A DNA stretch of 64,000 bases, taken from Brevinema andersonii. Lineage in GTDB: Bacteria > Spirochaetota > Brevinematia > Brevinematales > Brevinemataceae. The notes below the pieces were generated by a model. That model was not told the DNA's origin, made no database searches, and saw nothing but the letters and a program-made list of their open reading frames with translations. Numbering within the stretch: position 1 is the stretch's first letter; each line of letters starts with the position of its first letter. Of this stretch, positions 26,942 to 36,537 are shown one piece after another. The position numbers and the translations under genes were made by a program. The DNA is taken from the NCBI RefSeq assembly GCF_900112165.1, contig NZ_FOKY01000002.1:101450-165449 (forward strand). The letters run 5' to 3'.

Positions 26942-28063
26942 ATGCAGAAAATTTTCTTTTTCCTTTTAAATTTATTATTACTCACAAATTTAACCGCTTG
27001 TATCAAAGAAGTACGCGGTATATCTGCATTAAATATTGATGTTCGTGTTCTGATCAAACATGATCAAGAATTCGCAGTTAAACCAGATTCTCGGTATATT
27101 TTCGAAACTCAAGATAAAAGCATTATTACCTCAGGAAATATGCTTCTAGCCTACCACAACGATGGAATAACTGTTAACGGACGCCTCTTGGAAACAGATA
27201 AAATAACAGTAAAAGGGTTAAGATCGTTCGAAGTTAATGGAGATCATTATCGTGGCAGTTTTGTTATTTTACGTGAAGACGGCCGATTGAGCATGATTAA
27301 TTATATCAATATTGAAGAATATCTTTTCAGTGTGGTTCCAAAAGAAATTTATCCTTCATGGTCATATGAAACACTAAAAGCACAAACAATTGCATCACGT
27401 ACTTATGCCCTTTACCAAGTACGAAATAAAGATCGAAGCAAAACGGATTTCGATTTATATTCAGATACACGTTCTCAGGTATATTTAGGGACCAAAGTAG
27501 AAAATCATCGGGTATCAAAAATTGTTTCAGAAACCGCAGGTCAAGTAATTACATATAACGGTTCACTGATTAAATCATACTTTCATTCATCATCAGGAGG
27601 TAGTTTATCATCAGGGAGTGAGATATTAGATCCATCGCCATACTTAGCAGGGAAACCATCTTATATCCAAGAGAAAGATCCTTCAAAGCAATGGTCCATT
27701 GAATTAGAGTTAGAAACCATTAAAAACGAATATGGACTCATGGGAGATATTGTTTTATTTGAAGTTGCTACAAAGTTTAGCTCTGGACGTATCGATAAAA
27801 TAAAAATACAAGATTCAACTGGTCACATAGCCCTAATAGACGGATACAAATTAAGACAATTTTTAGGCCAAACAAAAATGAAAAGCACTTTAGCAAAGAT
27901 TTCTCCCATAAAAGACGGAACTGTAACTATTGTTGGAACAGGATATGGACATGGTGTAGGTATGGGTCAATGGGATGCCGAAGCAATGGCTTTACAGGGT
28001 TGCAACTATGAAGCAATATTAGGATTCTTTTATCAAGATGTTCAAATAAATACTATCTACTAA
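26942..28063 (+). CDS. SpoIID/LytB-domain lipoprotein
   Basis: 373 residues. A signal with lipobox (LLLLTNLTACI) predicts a lipoprotein. The SpoIID domain is complete: IEEYLFSVVPKEIYPSW, LKAQTIASRTYAL, the SSSGG block and the C-terminal GYGHGVGMGQWDAEAMA. Relatives include the SpoIID lytic transglycosylase and the LytB amidase enhancer, so a role on periplasmic peptidoglycan is likely. The conserved catalytic-type Glu (KEIYPSW) is present. Convergent with the VWA gene. Confidence 0.88.
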   Translation: MQKIFFFLLNLLLLTNLTACIKEVRGISALNIDVRVLIKHDQEFAVKPDSRYIFETQDKSIITSGNMLLAYHNDGITVNGRLLETDKITVKGLRSFEVNGDHYRGSFVILREDGRLSMINYINIEEYLFSVVPKEIYPSWSYETLKAQTIASRTYALYQVRNKDRSKTDFDLYSDTRSQVYLGTKVENHRVSKIVSETAGQVITYNGSLIKSYFHSSSGGSLSSGSEILDPSPYLAGKPSYIQEKDPSKQWSIELELETIKNEYGLMGDIVLFEVATKFSSGRIDKIKIQDSTGHIALIDGYKLRQFLGQTKMKSTLAKISPIKDGTVTIVGTGYGHGVGMGQWDAEAMALQGCNYEAILGFFYQDVQINTIY

Positions 28064-28067
28064 AAAC

Positions 28068-30140
28068 TTATCGAAATAGATCATTAGTTGACAAACTTGT
28101 CTTTGTTTGCATAGGAACAAAATATCCGCTCAAAGCAATGCCACTTACTCCAGATCTATTCAATGCTAGTGATAAATCCACCCAAATTCCCGGATTTTTA
28201 CGGTAATCTAATGAAGAAAATTCTACTAAATATTCTAAGGGTGGTGAATCTTTTATTTGAGAATATAAATTAAGAATTTGATTTGCCTGAGTGCGTGCAT
28301 TAAAATATTTGCCATGCGATCCTTTCGTCAAATTTTCCCAAAATGACCTATTCCCGGAAGAAAAATTAACCACATAAATAGGAATACTATTTTGATCAGC
28401 ATAAGTCTTCAAAATATCTGATCCATATGTTTCGAATGTTTGATTACCACCTTCTCCTGATGTGAACACAACAATTGCCCTATTTCTCAAATTATTTAAC
28501 AAAGCAGTAATTGAATCATAAATAGCTATATCGAAATCTTGAGAAAGTTTGTCTTGTGTTTTATGATTAGTTATTGTATACCAAGGAGCTCCTATAGAAG
28601 CCTGCTGACGAGGAAAAGAATATATTCTATCATCTACTATTTTTATATCCAATAAATCATCTCCGGACATATTCGATAAAAATGTTTTAATATAATATTC
28701 TAGTTGCGGCATATAAGGATCCATCGATTTACTACGATCAATAACAAAAGAAACCAACATATTTGAACGAAATTTTGTGGTACCCTGAAGAATAGGTCTT
28801 GCAAGAGTTGTATCAAATTCTTTTACTGTTAATTCTTCAGATGTAATTCCTGTAAGAGGAGTACCATCTTTATTTCTCACACGCAACAAGGCATAAATAT
28901 ATGGGTAATTTTCTGTAATAATCTGAGGAATGTCAATAGACAAATTACCATATATACCTTGCAACGGACTGTAAATGCCTAACATCTGAGAATTAAAATC
29001 CGTACGTACAATAATACTGTCTTTATCCTTCAGTAGATCAAATGGATAACTTAATTTATCATCTTGAACAGAAAAAGATGTTGCAGTCTGAAGCTCGATA
29101 TTATAAAGAAAAAGACCATTTTTTGCATCAGAAATATATAAAGTTTGTCCATCTCGAAAAAGCCCTCTAGGCTCCGACAAAAAAGATTCCCCAAATGTGC
29201 TTTCAAAGTTTCCATCTATATCAAAAACTATAATACGTCCTTCACCACTATGACTGATATCAGAAACAAAAATTTTATCCCCAATAAGCTCAATATCTGT
29301 AGGCCGAAACAAAATATCTTTACCAAATATACTAATAGAAGTTCCATTAGTAGACATTTTTTGAATACGTCCATTACCATTCTCAACAATATAAAGATAT
29401 CCATCAAGCCCTAACATCATACCCATAGGACCTGAGAGTTGTCCCGGCTCCGTTCCTGTCTTTCCGAAATTCCATGCCTGTGTGCCTGTTAGATTCCTAT
29501 TAAAAACAAAAATTTTATCTTGTTTAAAATCAGCTACAAAAAGCAAGTGATCTAATAAAACTAAACCCATAGGCATTTTTAAAAGAGAAGAGCGAAAAAA
29601 TCGCGAGCCGTATTTTTGTTTTATGGTATTGGCAGAATCAATTTCCAAAACCAGACCAGTAGATGCCGAAGACACAAATTTTAAATCTTTATATTTATCA
29701 TATGTAATAAATGAAGGTCGAATTAATGCATGACCTGCTTCCGTAAACCCGTCAAAAAATTCTCGGAACACATAAGGATAATCATATTGATAACCTTTAT
29801 CCATAGAAACAAGAAAATAAAGATTATTGAGTCTCTGAAGTACATGATGATCAGCAACTCCTTGATGAACGAGATCTTCCCAAACACGAATCGCATTTTG
29901 AGCATATCCTGCATGCAAATAAGATAACCCAAGCCTATATTTTGCGGCAAAATTTTGCGGTTCATAAGCTAATGCACGTTCAAAAGCTTGAATAGCTGTA
30001 GGATAACGTCTCTCATTGAATAAGGAGATGCCATTTTTTAATTCCTGCAGTGAAAGGCTTTGAGAAACTATTTTATTTTGAGAAAAAGACGGTACCATAA
30101 AAAACATTAAGAAAAAAAACACTTTTTTTGCGGCTTTCAT
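28068..30140 (-). CDS. Secreted TPR-NHL-VWA multidomain protein
   Basis: 690 residues. A signal peptide (ending FSQ) is followed by TPR motifs at ~35-110 (FNERRYPTAIQAFERALAYE), a beta-propeller of NHL-type repeats at ~140-390 (GQLSGPMGMMLGLDGYLYIV is one repeat) and a von Willebrand A domain at ~455-620 with a MIDAS-type DRSKS. A short C-terminal beta region follows. These are all protein-protein interaction modules, consistent with a periplasmic or surface scaffold. No enzyme motif is visible. Intact. Confidence 0.82.
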   Translation of the reverse strand: MKAAKKVFFFLMFFMVPSFSQNKIVSQSLSLQELKNGISLFNERRYPTAIQAFERALAYEPQNFAAKYRLGLSYLHAGYAQNAIRVWEDLVHQGVADHHVLQRLNNLYFLVSMDKGYQYDYPYVFREFFDGFTEAGHALIRPSFITYDKYKDLKFVSSASTGLVLEIDSANTIKQKYGSRFFRSSLLKMPMGLVLLDHLLFVADFKQDKIFVFNRNLTGTQAWNFGKTGTEPGQLSGPMGMMLGLDGYLYIVENGNGRIQKMSTNGTSISIFGKDILFRPTDIELIGDKIFVSDISHSGEGRIIVFDIDGNFESTFGESFLSEPRGLFRDGQTLYISDAKNGLFLYNIELQTATSFSVQDDKLSYPFDLLKDKDSIIVRTDFNSQMLGIYSPLQGIYGNLSIDIPQIITENYPYIYALLRVRNKDGTPLTGITSEELTVKEFDTTLARPILQGTTKFRSNMLVSFVIDRSKSMDPYMPQLEYYIKTFLSNMSGDDLLDIKIVDDRIYSFPRQQASIGAPWYTITNHKTQDKLSQDFDIAIYDSITALLNNLRNRAIVVFTSGEGGNQTFETYGSDILKTYADQNSIPIYVVNFSSGNRSFWENLTKGSHGKYFNARTQANQILNLYSQIKDSPPLEYLVEFSSLDYRKNPGIWVDLSLALNRSGVSGIALSGYFVPMQTKTSLSTNDLFR

Positions 30141-30196
30141 AAAGCATCCCTAAAATAGAATAGTTCATCATAGCATAAAGAAAAAAAAAACACAAA

Positions 30197-30628
30197 TCAA
30201 CAAGCTGAATACCATAAAGCACAAAAAACATAATGCTTTATATTGCAGGGTAATTTTTCTCCATAAGATAAAAGATTATTTTTTACAATAGACATAAGAA
30301 TTTTTTTTTCACTGCCCACTATCTGAGAAGCTTTAATAGATGGTTGGAAAGGAATATCATTCAAGACATGCCGCACTGATACATATGAAAAATCATCAAT
30401 CTCATGTAATTTAATATTATCTGACAAGCATAATAAGAATCGTTGTTTATCTTGTATTTTATCGGCATCCCATAAAAATACATACTCTAAATTTTGATAA
30501 TTAAATGAAAATGCAAATCGTACGATTTGCATATCTAATTCCCATACAAAAAGTTGAACTTCAGAGTGACGAAACCAACGCTTATAATAAGGGAGCTCTT
30601 TTTGTTGTAAACCCAAAACTTCAGTCAT
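30197..30628 (-). CDS. Hypothetical protein, 143 residues
   Basis: Unrecognised soluble protein without signal or membrane segment. It contains several aromatic clusters (YYKRWFRHSEVQLFVWELD) and three cysteines near the C-terminus. It lies 57 bases downstream of nothing recognisable and upstream of the VWA gene on the same strand. The short distance to the phage-like region leaves its origin open. Confidence 0.6.
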   Translation of the reverse strand: MTEVLGLQQKELPYYKRWFRHSEVQLFVWELDMQIVRFAFSFNYQNLEYVFLWDADKIQDKQRFLLCLSDNIKLHEIDDFSYVSVRHVLNDIPFQPSIKASQIVGSEKKILMSIVKNNLLSYGEKLPCNIKHYVFCALWYSAC

Positions 30629-30807
30629 AACTTATTTTCCTTAACAAATAGTATATTTTAAAACATCATGTAAAAAAAACAACTATAAAAATTATAGCAT
30701 AATATTAATATCTCAAAAAATACTATACAGTACTAAAGAAAGTATAGAATAAAAACCGATATAACTAATAGCTATAACAAAACATCAATATTTCATGGAA
30801 GGTTCTT

Positions 30808-31302
30808 ATGATACAGCTTATAGTTTTCATAGTTTTGACATTGCTGAATAACAATATATTTTCACAAATCAACACTAATTCTGCGGTTACTAATCAAAAT
30901 TTCAAAGCAACAACTTCTCAACAAATACCCAATTTTAATAATCTAAACGATTTCTCTAAAATTATTAACGATACCGTATGGGTAGCTTCGGACTATAAAC
31001 GTAGTGAGGATTTATATATATTTTTTCACAACAACACACAAGCAATACAACTAGCTAAAATGGGGGAGCTAGTTGAGTATCCAAAAGAAGCATACCCTAT
31101 CAGATTATTCAAACAAAATCCAGCTCAACGTTCAGCGATTTTTATTGTTGCTTCTAAAAATCGTTTGCTGTATTATTCTTTTCAATTGATTACACCTTAT
31201 TTTATGGGAGTTTCAGCAGGGTATGAAAATCCTGAACCTTTAGAAAAAATTACTTTAGAACATTATTTTAATAATGGGTATATTATGCAGCTAGTATATT
31301 AG
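30808..31302 (+). CDS. Hypothetical exported protein, 164 residues
   Basis: A hydrophobic N-terminus (MIQLIVFIVLTLLNNNIFSQ) predicts export. The rest alternates polar and aromatic residues like a small beta protein. GGAAGG lies just before the ATG. Convergent with the Mor-like gene, whose stop is 2 bases away; it marks the probable left limit of the phage region. No family recognised. Confidence 0.6.
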   Translation: MIQLIVFIVLTLLNNNIFSQINTNSAVTNQNFKATTSQQIPNFNNLNDFSKIINDTVWVASDYKRSEDLYIFFHNNTQAIQLAKMGELVEYPKEAYPIRLFKQNPAQRSAIFIVASKNRLLYYSFQLITPYFMGVSAGYENPEPLEKITLEHYFNNGYIMQLVY

Positions 31303-31304
31303 AA

Positions 31305-31562
31305 TTATTGATTAGAACGGACAATTTGAGTAACACGAGCTTCTGTTAATTTAAATTGTTTAGCTAAATCTTTAGATTTTATTCCCTGGGTTTTCATTTT
31401 TCTGATTTGAACATTTCGGAGAAAAATATCAACAGTACGCAATGAAGGCACAAATGCTATTTTTTGTTCTAAATAACTCATAAAAATAAAATAATTTTTC
31501 AAGCCTTCATCTCCAAATTTCTGCTTAAATAGTGTTTTTAATGTACTATAGTTTACTGGCAT
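31305..31562 (-). CDS. Mor/C-type phage transcription activator-like protein
   Basis: 85 residues. The C-terminal half reads as a helix-turn-helix of the Mu Mor/C pattern: QIRKMKTQGIKSKDLAKQF, then LTEARVTQIVRS. Mor activates middle and C activates late transcription in Mu-like phages. This copy is shorter than Mor (~129) and could be any small HTH regulator. It overlaps the stop of the preceding gene, so both are co-translated leftward, away from the repressor. Confidence 0.55.
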   Translation of the reverse strand: MPVNYSTLKTLFKQKFGDEGLKNYFIFMSYLEQKIAFVPSLRTVDIFLRNVQIRKMKTQGIKSKDLAKQFKLTEARVTQIVRSNQ

Positions 31563-32110
31563 ATGTTTTCTCCATAAAAATTCTGTACTGAAATTTTTGC
31601 TTCTTGAAGTACTATCTTTTCCTGAAAATTTTTTGTTTTGATTTTTGGAAAATACACTGTAGATCCAGGACCAATTTCTTTAACAATGGTACGAATAAAA
31701 TCCTCATCATCCTCATCATCTGTAATACGAAAAAGAGCATTAAGAATAGGAGAGCGTCTTTTATGGCGTTTAACAAGTGGTTTATTTTTTATTTTTTTGG
31801 TCAGCTTAAGTGATCTTAAAATATACCTTATTTCTCCGAATTCCTTACAAGACAATAAAGTAAATTCTATAACTTCACCTAAATAACTCACCAAACTATC
31901 ACGAAACGGTGAAAAATTGGGAATAAGAACAATAATATTTTCTTTTTCAAGCTCAATATGAGCAAAAGTCAACATGCTACATCCTACTTTAAATGTTTTT
32001 ACATTCTGTAGACGACCTATTGCAGTCCACTCTTTTATTTCAGCTGTCTCCGGAAGATTATTAAAATAATAATCCATAATAAAACATGGACTAGTAATTG
32101 TTTTTTGCAT
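31553..32110 (-). CDS. Hypothetical protein next to the phage repressor, 185 residues
   Basis: I do not recognise it. It has no signal peptide; a beta-rich N-terminal half (FKVGCSMLTFAHIELEKENI) is followed by a basic stretch (KLTKKIKNKPLVKRHKRR) and an acidic DDEDDED. Position, divergent from the S24 repressor and coupled to a Mor-like regulator, suggests a phage early or immunity function. Confidence 0.5.
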   Translation of the reverse strand: MQKTITSPCFIMDYYFNNLPETAEIKEWTAIGRLQNVKTFKVGCSMLTFAHIELEKENIIVLIPNFSPFRDSLVSYLGEVIEFTLLSCKEFGEIRYILRSLKLTKKIKNKPLVKRHKRRSPILNALFRITDDEDDEDFIRTIVKEIGPGSTVYFPKIKTKNFQEKIVLQEAKISVQNFYGENICQ

Positions 32111-32147
32111 AAAAAACTCCTATAAATAAAAATTACTGTTCTAAAAT

Positions 32148-32176
32148 TTGCAATAATTAAAAAATTCTCATACAAT
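32148..32176 (+). promoter_or_regulatory. Promoter of the S24-type repressor
   Basis: TTGCAA, 17-base spacer, TACAAT; predicted start near 32183. Confidence 0.55.
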
Positions 32177-32190
32177 ATACACGCTATTTT

Positions 32191-32204
32191 ACTCGAATTA
32201 GAGT
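32191..32204. promoter_or_regulatory. Candidate operator upstream of the repressor
   Basis: Dyad ACTC-GAATTA-GAGT lies just after the predicted transcription start of the repressor gene. It shares the half-site TTACTCGA with the palindrome at 32986-33012. Confidence 0.35.
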
Positions 32205-32247
32205 TAAAAATCAACTGTTTTTTAGGTAAAAAATATTGGAGTTCATT

Positions 32248-32886
32248 ATGGAATACGGTATAAGAATAAAAGAAGCACGAAAAGCCTTAAAAAAAAACCA
32301 AAAGGAGTTTGCAAATGACATAAAAATATCTCAACAATCATTATCACGTATTGAAACAAACGAAACCGAAATAGGCATTGAATGTTTATCGAGAATTCAA
32401 AATATCGGAATAAATGCTCAATGGATATTAACAGGAGAAGGATCTATGTTTCTATCGAACGACGAATTAGAATCAAAAATGACAGCTATTCCATTAGTGG
32501 ATATTTCTGCAAGCGCTGGTACTGGCATTATTAATTTTGATGCAAATGTGGAAAACTTTTTTTTAGACAGAAAATTCCTACAGGGATATCAGCCTAAAGA
32601 ATTATTTCTTGTAAGAGCTAGAGGTAACAGTATGCTCCCTACTATTCAAGATGGAGACCTCTTAATTGTACATAGAATAGATAGTCCTAGATTAGGATAT
32701 GATGGACTTTGTGTGATCATGTTTGATGGTGCCTGTTCTGTTAAGGATATTCAAATCTTACCTGACAAAGTTCTAATTATGCCTAGAAATCCGGAATTTG
32801 AAAATATGACTATTTATCCAGATGATTGCGAGAGTAAAAATTTTCAAGTATTGGGAGAAGTTGTAGGTATAATGCGTTCTTTATAA
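32248..32886 (+). CDS. Phage CI/LexA-type repressor with HTH and S24 peptidase domain
   Basis: 212 residues from the ATG at 32248 (GGAG 5 bases upstream). N-terminal HTH (residues ~5-60: QKEFANDIKISQQSLSRIE) followed by an S24 self-cleavage domain: the nucleophile Ser in ARGNSMLPTIQDGD and the general-base Lys in CSVKDIQ, with an Ala-Gly cleavage-site candidate in ISASAGTG. Such repressors hold a prophage silent and self-cleave with RecA during SOS. It separates the leftward early genes from the rightward structural operon. Confidence 0.85.
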   Translation: MEYGIRIKEARKALKKNQKEFANDIKISQQSLSRIETNETEIGIECLSRIQNIGINAQWILTGEGSMFLSNDELESKMTAIPLVDISASAGTGIINFDANVENFFLDRKFLQGYQPKELFLVRARGNSMLPTIQDGDLLIVHRIDSPRLGYDGLCVIMFDGACSVKDIQILPDKVLIMPRNPEFENMTIYPDDCESKNFQVLGEVVGIMRSL

Positions 32887-32978
32887 ATTTATTCCTTTAT
32901 ATCACAAATGGTTTAAAAATTATAATAAAAAAGTTATTAAAAATTAAATGTTTCTAAGAATCAGCTGAAATTTTGTCT

Positions 32979-32984
32979 TATAAT
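32979..32984 (+). promoter_or_regulatory. -10 element of the structural operon
   Basis: Perfect TATAAT 45 bases upstream of the first structural-operon gene. No good -35 is seen at 16-18 bases, so it may need an activator. Confidence 0.4.
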
Positions 32985-32985
32985 T

Positions 32986-33012
32986 AATATCGAGTATTTA
33001 TTACTCGATATT
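32986..33012. promoter_or_regulatory. Palindrome at the start of the structural operon (operator or terminator)
   Basis: Perfect 11-bp arms AATATCGAGTA/TACTCGATATT around a 5-base centre, directly after the TATAAT. Placement at the transcription start fits a repressor operator; the short T run after it also fits a terminator for the repressor gene. Confidence 0.55.
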
Positions 33013-33028
33013 TTTGTAGGAGCATATG

Positions 33029-33301
33029 ATGGAAAATTGTCAGCAAGAGATCGAAGAAGATATTAAAAATCTAACGAAAGCAACTCACGAAAACTCATCA
33101 TCCATACGGGAAATGAATGCCATTCTACGTTCATTTATGGAACCAAGTAAAGAACAAATTTCTCAAAAATTTCTTCAAATTGATGAAATTATTAATGATC
33201 ATGAAAGCAGAATTAGAAGCAATACTAAAGCAGTATACCAAGGAGCAGCAATAATATCCACTATCATTGTATTACTTAATGTCATTAAAGGATTAATTTG
33301 A
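33029..33301 (+). CDS. Small phage protein with coiled coil and C-terminal membrane helix (XhlA-like)
   Basis: 90 residues from the ATG at 33029 (TAGGAG 6 bases upstream; the adjacent ATG at 33026 is too close). An acidic helical stretch with heptad spacing covers residues ~1-65 and one membrane helix follows (GAAIISTIIVLLNVIKGLI). That layout resembles XhlA-type lysis helpers and small phage membrane proteins. Its stop codon overlaps the next start (TGATG). Confidence 0.6.
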   Translation: MENCQQEIEEDIKNLTKATHENSSSIREMNAILRSFMEPSKEQISQKFLQIDEIINDHESRIRSNTKAVYQGAAIISTIIVLLNVIKGLI

Positions 33302-33584
33302 TGAAAAATCAAAAAAAATTCCAAATATCATGACATGGCTTGAAGAAAAAATTCATCAAAATATGAAACTTATTGATCAAGAAGGAAATACAAAAGAGAA
33401 TCTTTCAACATTAGATTTATTAGTTTCGATTCGTAAAAAATATCATGATGGAAATGATCCTTTAGGTGAAAAAATTCGGGTTATGGAAGAATTCATTTCC
33501 TTCATTAAGAAAAAATATTCTAACAAGGATTTTTCTCAAACAATATTTCTTATTGAGCAATTTTTATATAAGCAAGTGAGTTAA
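33301..33584 (+). pseudogene. Small phage gene upstream of terminase, frameshifted at an A8 tract
   Basis: The ATG at 33301 overlaps the previous stop (TGATG) and has AAAGGA 8 bases upstream, so translation should begin here. After ten codons that frame stops at 33331. The conserved-looking body (from TWLEEKIHQNMKLIDQEG to 33584, ~85 residues) is in the -1 frame, and the switch point is an 8-A run at 33311-33318. One missing A, or -1 slippage at A_AAA_AAA, joins them. Function unknown; the position just before the large terminase gene suggests a small terminase-like role. Confidence 0.55.
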
Positions 33585-33586
33585 AT

Positions 33587-35076
33587 ATGACAAAAAAAAC
33601 AACACTAGGAGAATTCCGGAAAAAACTCCCTGAATTATTGCGAAATATGCATATTCAATTAAACCCAAAAACTTCTCAAAAAACACATATAAAAAATACA
33701 GAAAAAAATTTTTGGTATTTTTTTCGTAATTATTTAACTCACTATGCACATCAAAAAAGTCCACAATTTCATAAGGAAATTATTAATCTATTAGAAGAAA
33801 AACATCCCTACATTGCAATAGCGGCTCCACGTGGTTTTTCAAAATCTACACTAGTAAGTTTTGCCTATGTACTATGGAATGCTATATTTTCCAAAAAACA
33901 TTTTATTCTAATTATTTCTTCAACAGAAGACTTAGCTACTGATTTAGTACAAAGTATTTTATATGAATTCCAAGATAATAAACCGTTAAAACAAGATTTT
34001 TGTATAGAAATAAAAAAAGTTTCTCAAAACGATATTATTATAGGAAATACAAGAATATTAGCACGAGGACGACAACAATCATTACGTGGATTTCGTTATA
34101 GAGAACATCGACCCGATTTAATTATTCTCGACGACATAGAGAAGGATATAGAGGCACTTAGCCCTATTATTTTCAAAAATCATTGGATACTATTCAAAGA
34201 GGGCTTATTCCTTCCTTAACACCTAATGGCCAAATTGTTCTAATAGGTACAATATTAAGGAAAAATAGTGTTGTAGGAAAAATTCTTACTAGTCAAGAAG
34301 AAATTTGGAAAAATTGGAAAAGAAAAATTTATCAAGCATTATACACAAAAAGCGGTAAATTAAAAAGTTTATGGCCAGAAAGATTTCCCGTTGATTTTCT
34401 TGAAAAAAGAAAACAAAGCTTAGGAATAGGAGCATTTAATGCTGAGTATCAAAATTTACCAATAAATGATAATGCATTGTTTAAAGAAACACATATTATT
34501 GAAGGATGCAATCCAAATGACTCCCCTATGCTTATGTTTATAGATCCAAGTACAGATGGAAATAAATTGCAAGATTTTAAAGCATGTGTACTAATTTCTC
34601 GCAGTATAGAAGGTAGATATTGCATACATGATGCTATCTTAGAACAAGGACATGATGATGAATTTTTTCTTAGAGCTACTCAATTATTCATAAAATATAG
34701 AGATAGAATACTCAACATTGGAGTAGAAACTAACTGATTTCAAGCATATTTTATGAAAGAATTGGATCGTTATGCAACAAAACAAGGATTAAATTTGCCA
34801 CTTATAGGAGTCAAACATTATTTACCCAAAACATACCGCATAGCAAGATTATTAGGATATTTAGAAACAGAGAAACTGGTTTTTTCTCCTGAATTTAAAA
34901 CATCAAGAGCAGGAGCAATAATTATTGAACAGTTGTTATTTTATCCTTCTCCAAATGTACATGACGATGGGATTGATGCTCTTGAAGCTTGTCTTGATCT
35001 TTTTTCTAGAATTTCGAGAAAAAACAATGAAGAATTTATTTATTTACCGAGAGTTCCAAAATTCAGAATCACATAA
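33587..35076 (+). pseudogene. Terminase large subunit, interrupted by a frameshift and an in-frame TGA
   Basis: Mu gp28-like packaging ATPase/nuclease. ATPase part: Walker A APRGFSKST and Walker B LIILDDIEKD. Nuclease part: Asp in LMFIDPSTDG, Glu in GVETN and Asp in VHDDGIDALEA. The frame is lost at the GGG of 34201-34203: restoring one G gives FKEGLIPSLTPNGQ in one frame. A TGA at 34735-34737 then splits GVETN from FQAYFMKELDRY without a frame change; homologues read through this point. Reconstructed length is about 495 residues. As written no full-length motor can be made. Confidence 0.85.
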
Positions 35077-35105
35077 CTTATCACATAAATCATTAAGGAG
35101 GCATT

Positions 35106-36339
35106 ATGGAAGAACAATTTGTTAGTAGGAAAATGCTAGCACTATGGGATGCTTTACCAAGCCCAAGTTTCCCATATCTAAGAGGTATGGGAATGAATTC
35201 TACCCAAACTTTAAATGAAATAGCAATAATCCCAGAATTGCATTCAGCAATGACAGCTCGAGAATCAGCAATAGTAAATGATTATTGGTATTTAAACGGT
35301 GAAGGAGAAGCTTTACAATTAGTAAAACAAAACTTTGAAAATCTTAGCATTAGCACATTAATGAGGCAGATTTTTGAATCCGTATGGTACGGATTTAGTG
35401 TGCTATACCACCCCATGGAACAAGTAGGAGATAGAATATTTTTTAAAGAAATATATTCTTTACCTAGTTTTTGGTTTGCATTTGATAAACATCGTAAACT
35501 TGTAATTGCAAAAGATGGAACCCCTGTTAATACAACAATAGGTAACAGACAAAAAGAAGCAGAATTAGTTCAATATAGATCTAGTTTTCAAAATCCTTAT
35601 GGGAAGGTCTATTAGCACGTGTTTTCTGGACATCTACCTGGCTAAAAGGAGGTATGGAACTCTGGGCATCATATGTTGACCGATTTGGTGATGACTCTAT
35701 TTTAGCAAGAACAGAACTTAGCAGTCCTCAAAAACGTCAGGAAATGCTCAATGCTATCAAAGAATTTCGTTCCTCAGGAGGAATGGTAGTGGGAGGAGGA
35801 GATAGTTTTGAAGTGCTTAAAACAGAAAAAAATGGCACTAATACTCTCTTCAAGAGCTTCCATGAAGCTTGTGCTCAACAAATAAGTAAGATGATTCTTG
35901 GCATGCTATGGCAATGGATGCTATTCCAGGCAAGCTGGGAAGCGATTCGATGATTGAATTGGTACGTCGGGATATTATTCTCAGTGATAAAGCATTTATA
36001 GGAGAAGTAATTAATAGACTTATTCGTCATTTATGTCAAATCAATGGAATAAAAGACTATGTAGAATTCTTATGGATCTCTGAGACTGTTGATGAAAAAT
36101 TCCGTATCGAACGTGATTCCAAAATTCAAGCAATGGGGTTTAAATTTAGTAAAGAATACATTATGAAAGCATACAACCTTGATTCCTCAGATTTAGCAGA
36201 TGAACCCAAATCCATCATTCCAGAATTCATTGAAGAAGAACCTGAAATTGAACTTCCATTGGAAAACAAGCTAGGAGAATTTGAAGATAATATAGCAAAT
36301 TCTCTTTTTGATACAGAAATTCGAAGACTTGCCAGTTGA
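35106..36339 (+). pseudogene. Portal protein (Mu gp29/DUF935 family), frameshifted
   Basis: Reconstructed ~410-residue portal in three pieces. The first frame ends after FQNPYGK; one extra A near 35604-35606 continues it as GLLARVFWTSTWLKGGMELW, matching the family's NPYG...W...K block. The second frame ends after KMILG; one extra C near 35902 continues it as HAMAMDAIPGKLGSDS. Neither site is slippery, so both are real single-base deletions (or read errors). The portal forms the DNA entry ring of the head. AGGAGG lies before the ATG at 35106. Confidence 0.85.
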
Positions 36340-36511
36340 AACATCTCCCGAACCTATTAGTAGCCTGCTCAATGAAGAAAGAAAACTCGGAAAATTTTCT
36401 GTTTATGGCAACGAAGATCGTCAATTCGCTAAACGTATGCTCTCTCTAAAAGCAAAAGGCTACAGTTCCAGTGAAGCATACACACATGCATTTAATCCAG
36501 ATGAGCACTAA
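36308..36511 (+). pseudogene. Open frame overlapping the portal end; likely frameshifted portal tail or gene remnant
   Basis: About 67 residues in the +1 frame relative to the portal, opening at a TTG without ribosome site and overlapping the portal's end. It contains ETSPEPISSLLNEERKLGKF and DRQFAKRMLSLKAKGYSSS. It could be the portal C-terminus after another indel, or the remnant of the head protease/morphogenesis genes otherwise missing between portal and capsid. Confidence 0.4.
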
Positions 36512-36537
36512 GCTCAAATAATATATAGAGGTATAAA

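Noticed and set aside
33301..33333. Independent ten-codon gene at 33301
   Set aside because: The coupled start and ribosome site are better explained as the true start of the frameshifted gene that follows.
34735..34737. UGA decoded as tryptophan or selenocysteine in the terminase
   Set aside because: Neighbouring genes, including phage genes, end at TGA and use TGG for Trp; a lone TGA beside several indels is better explained by decay or error.
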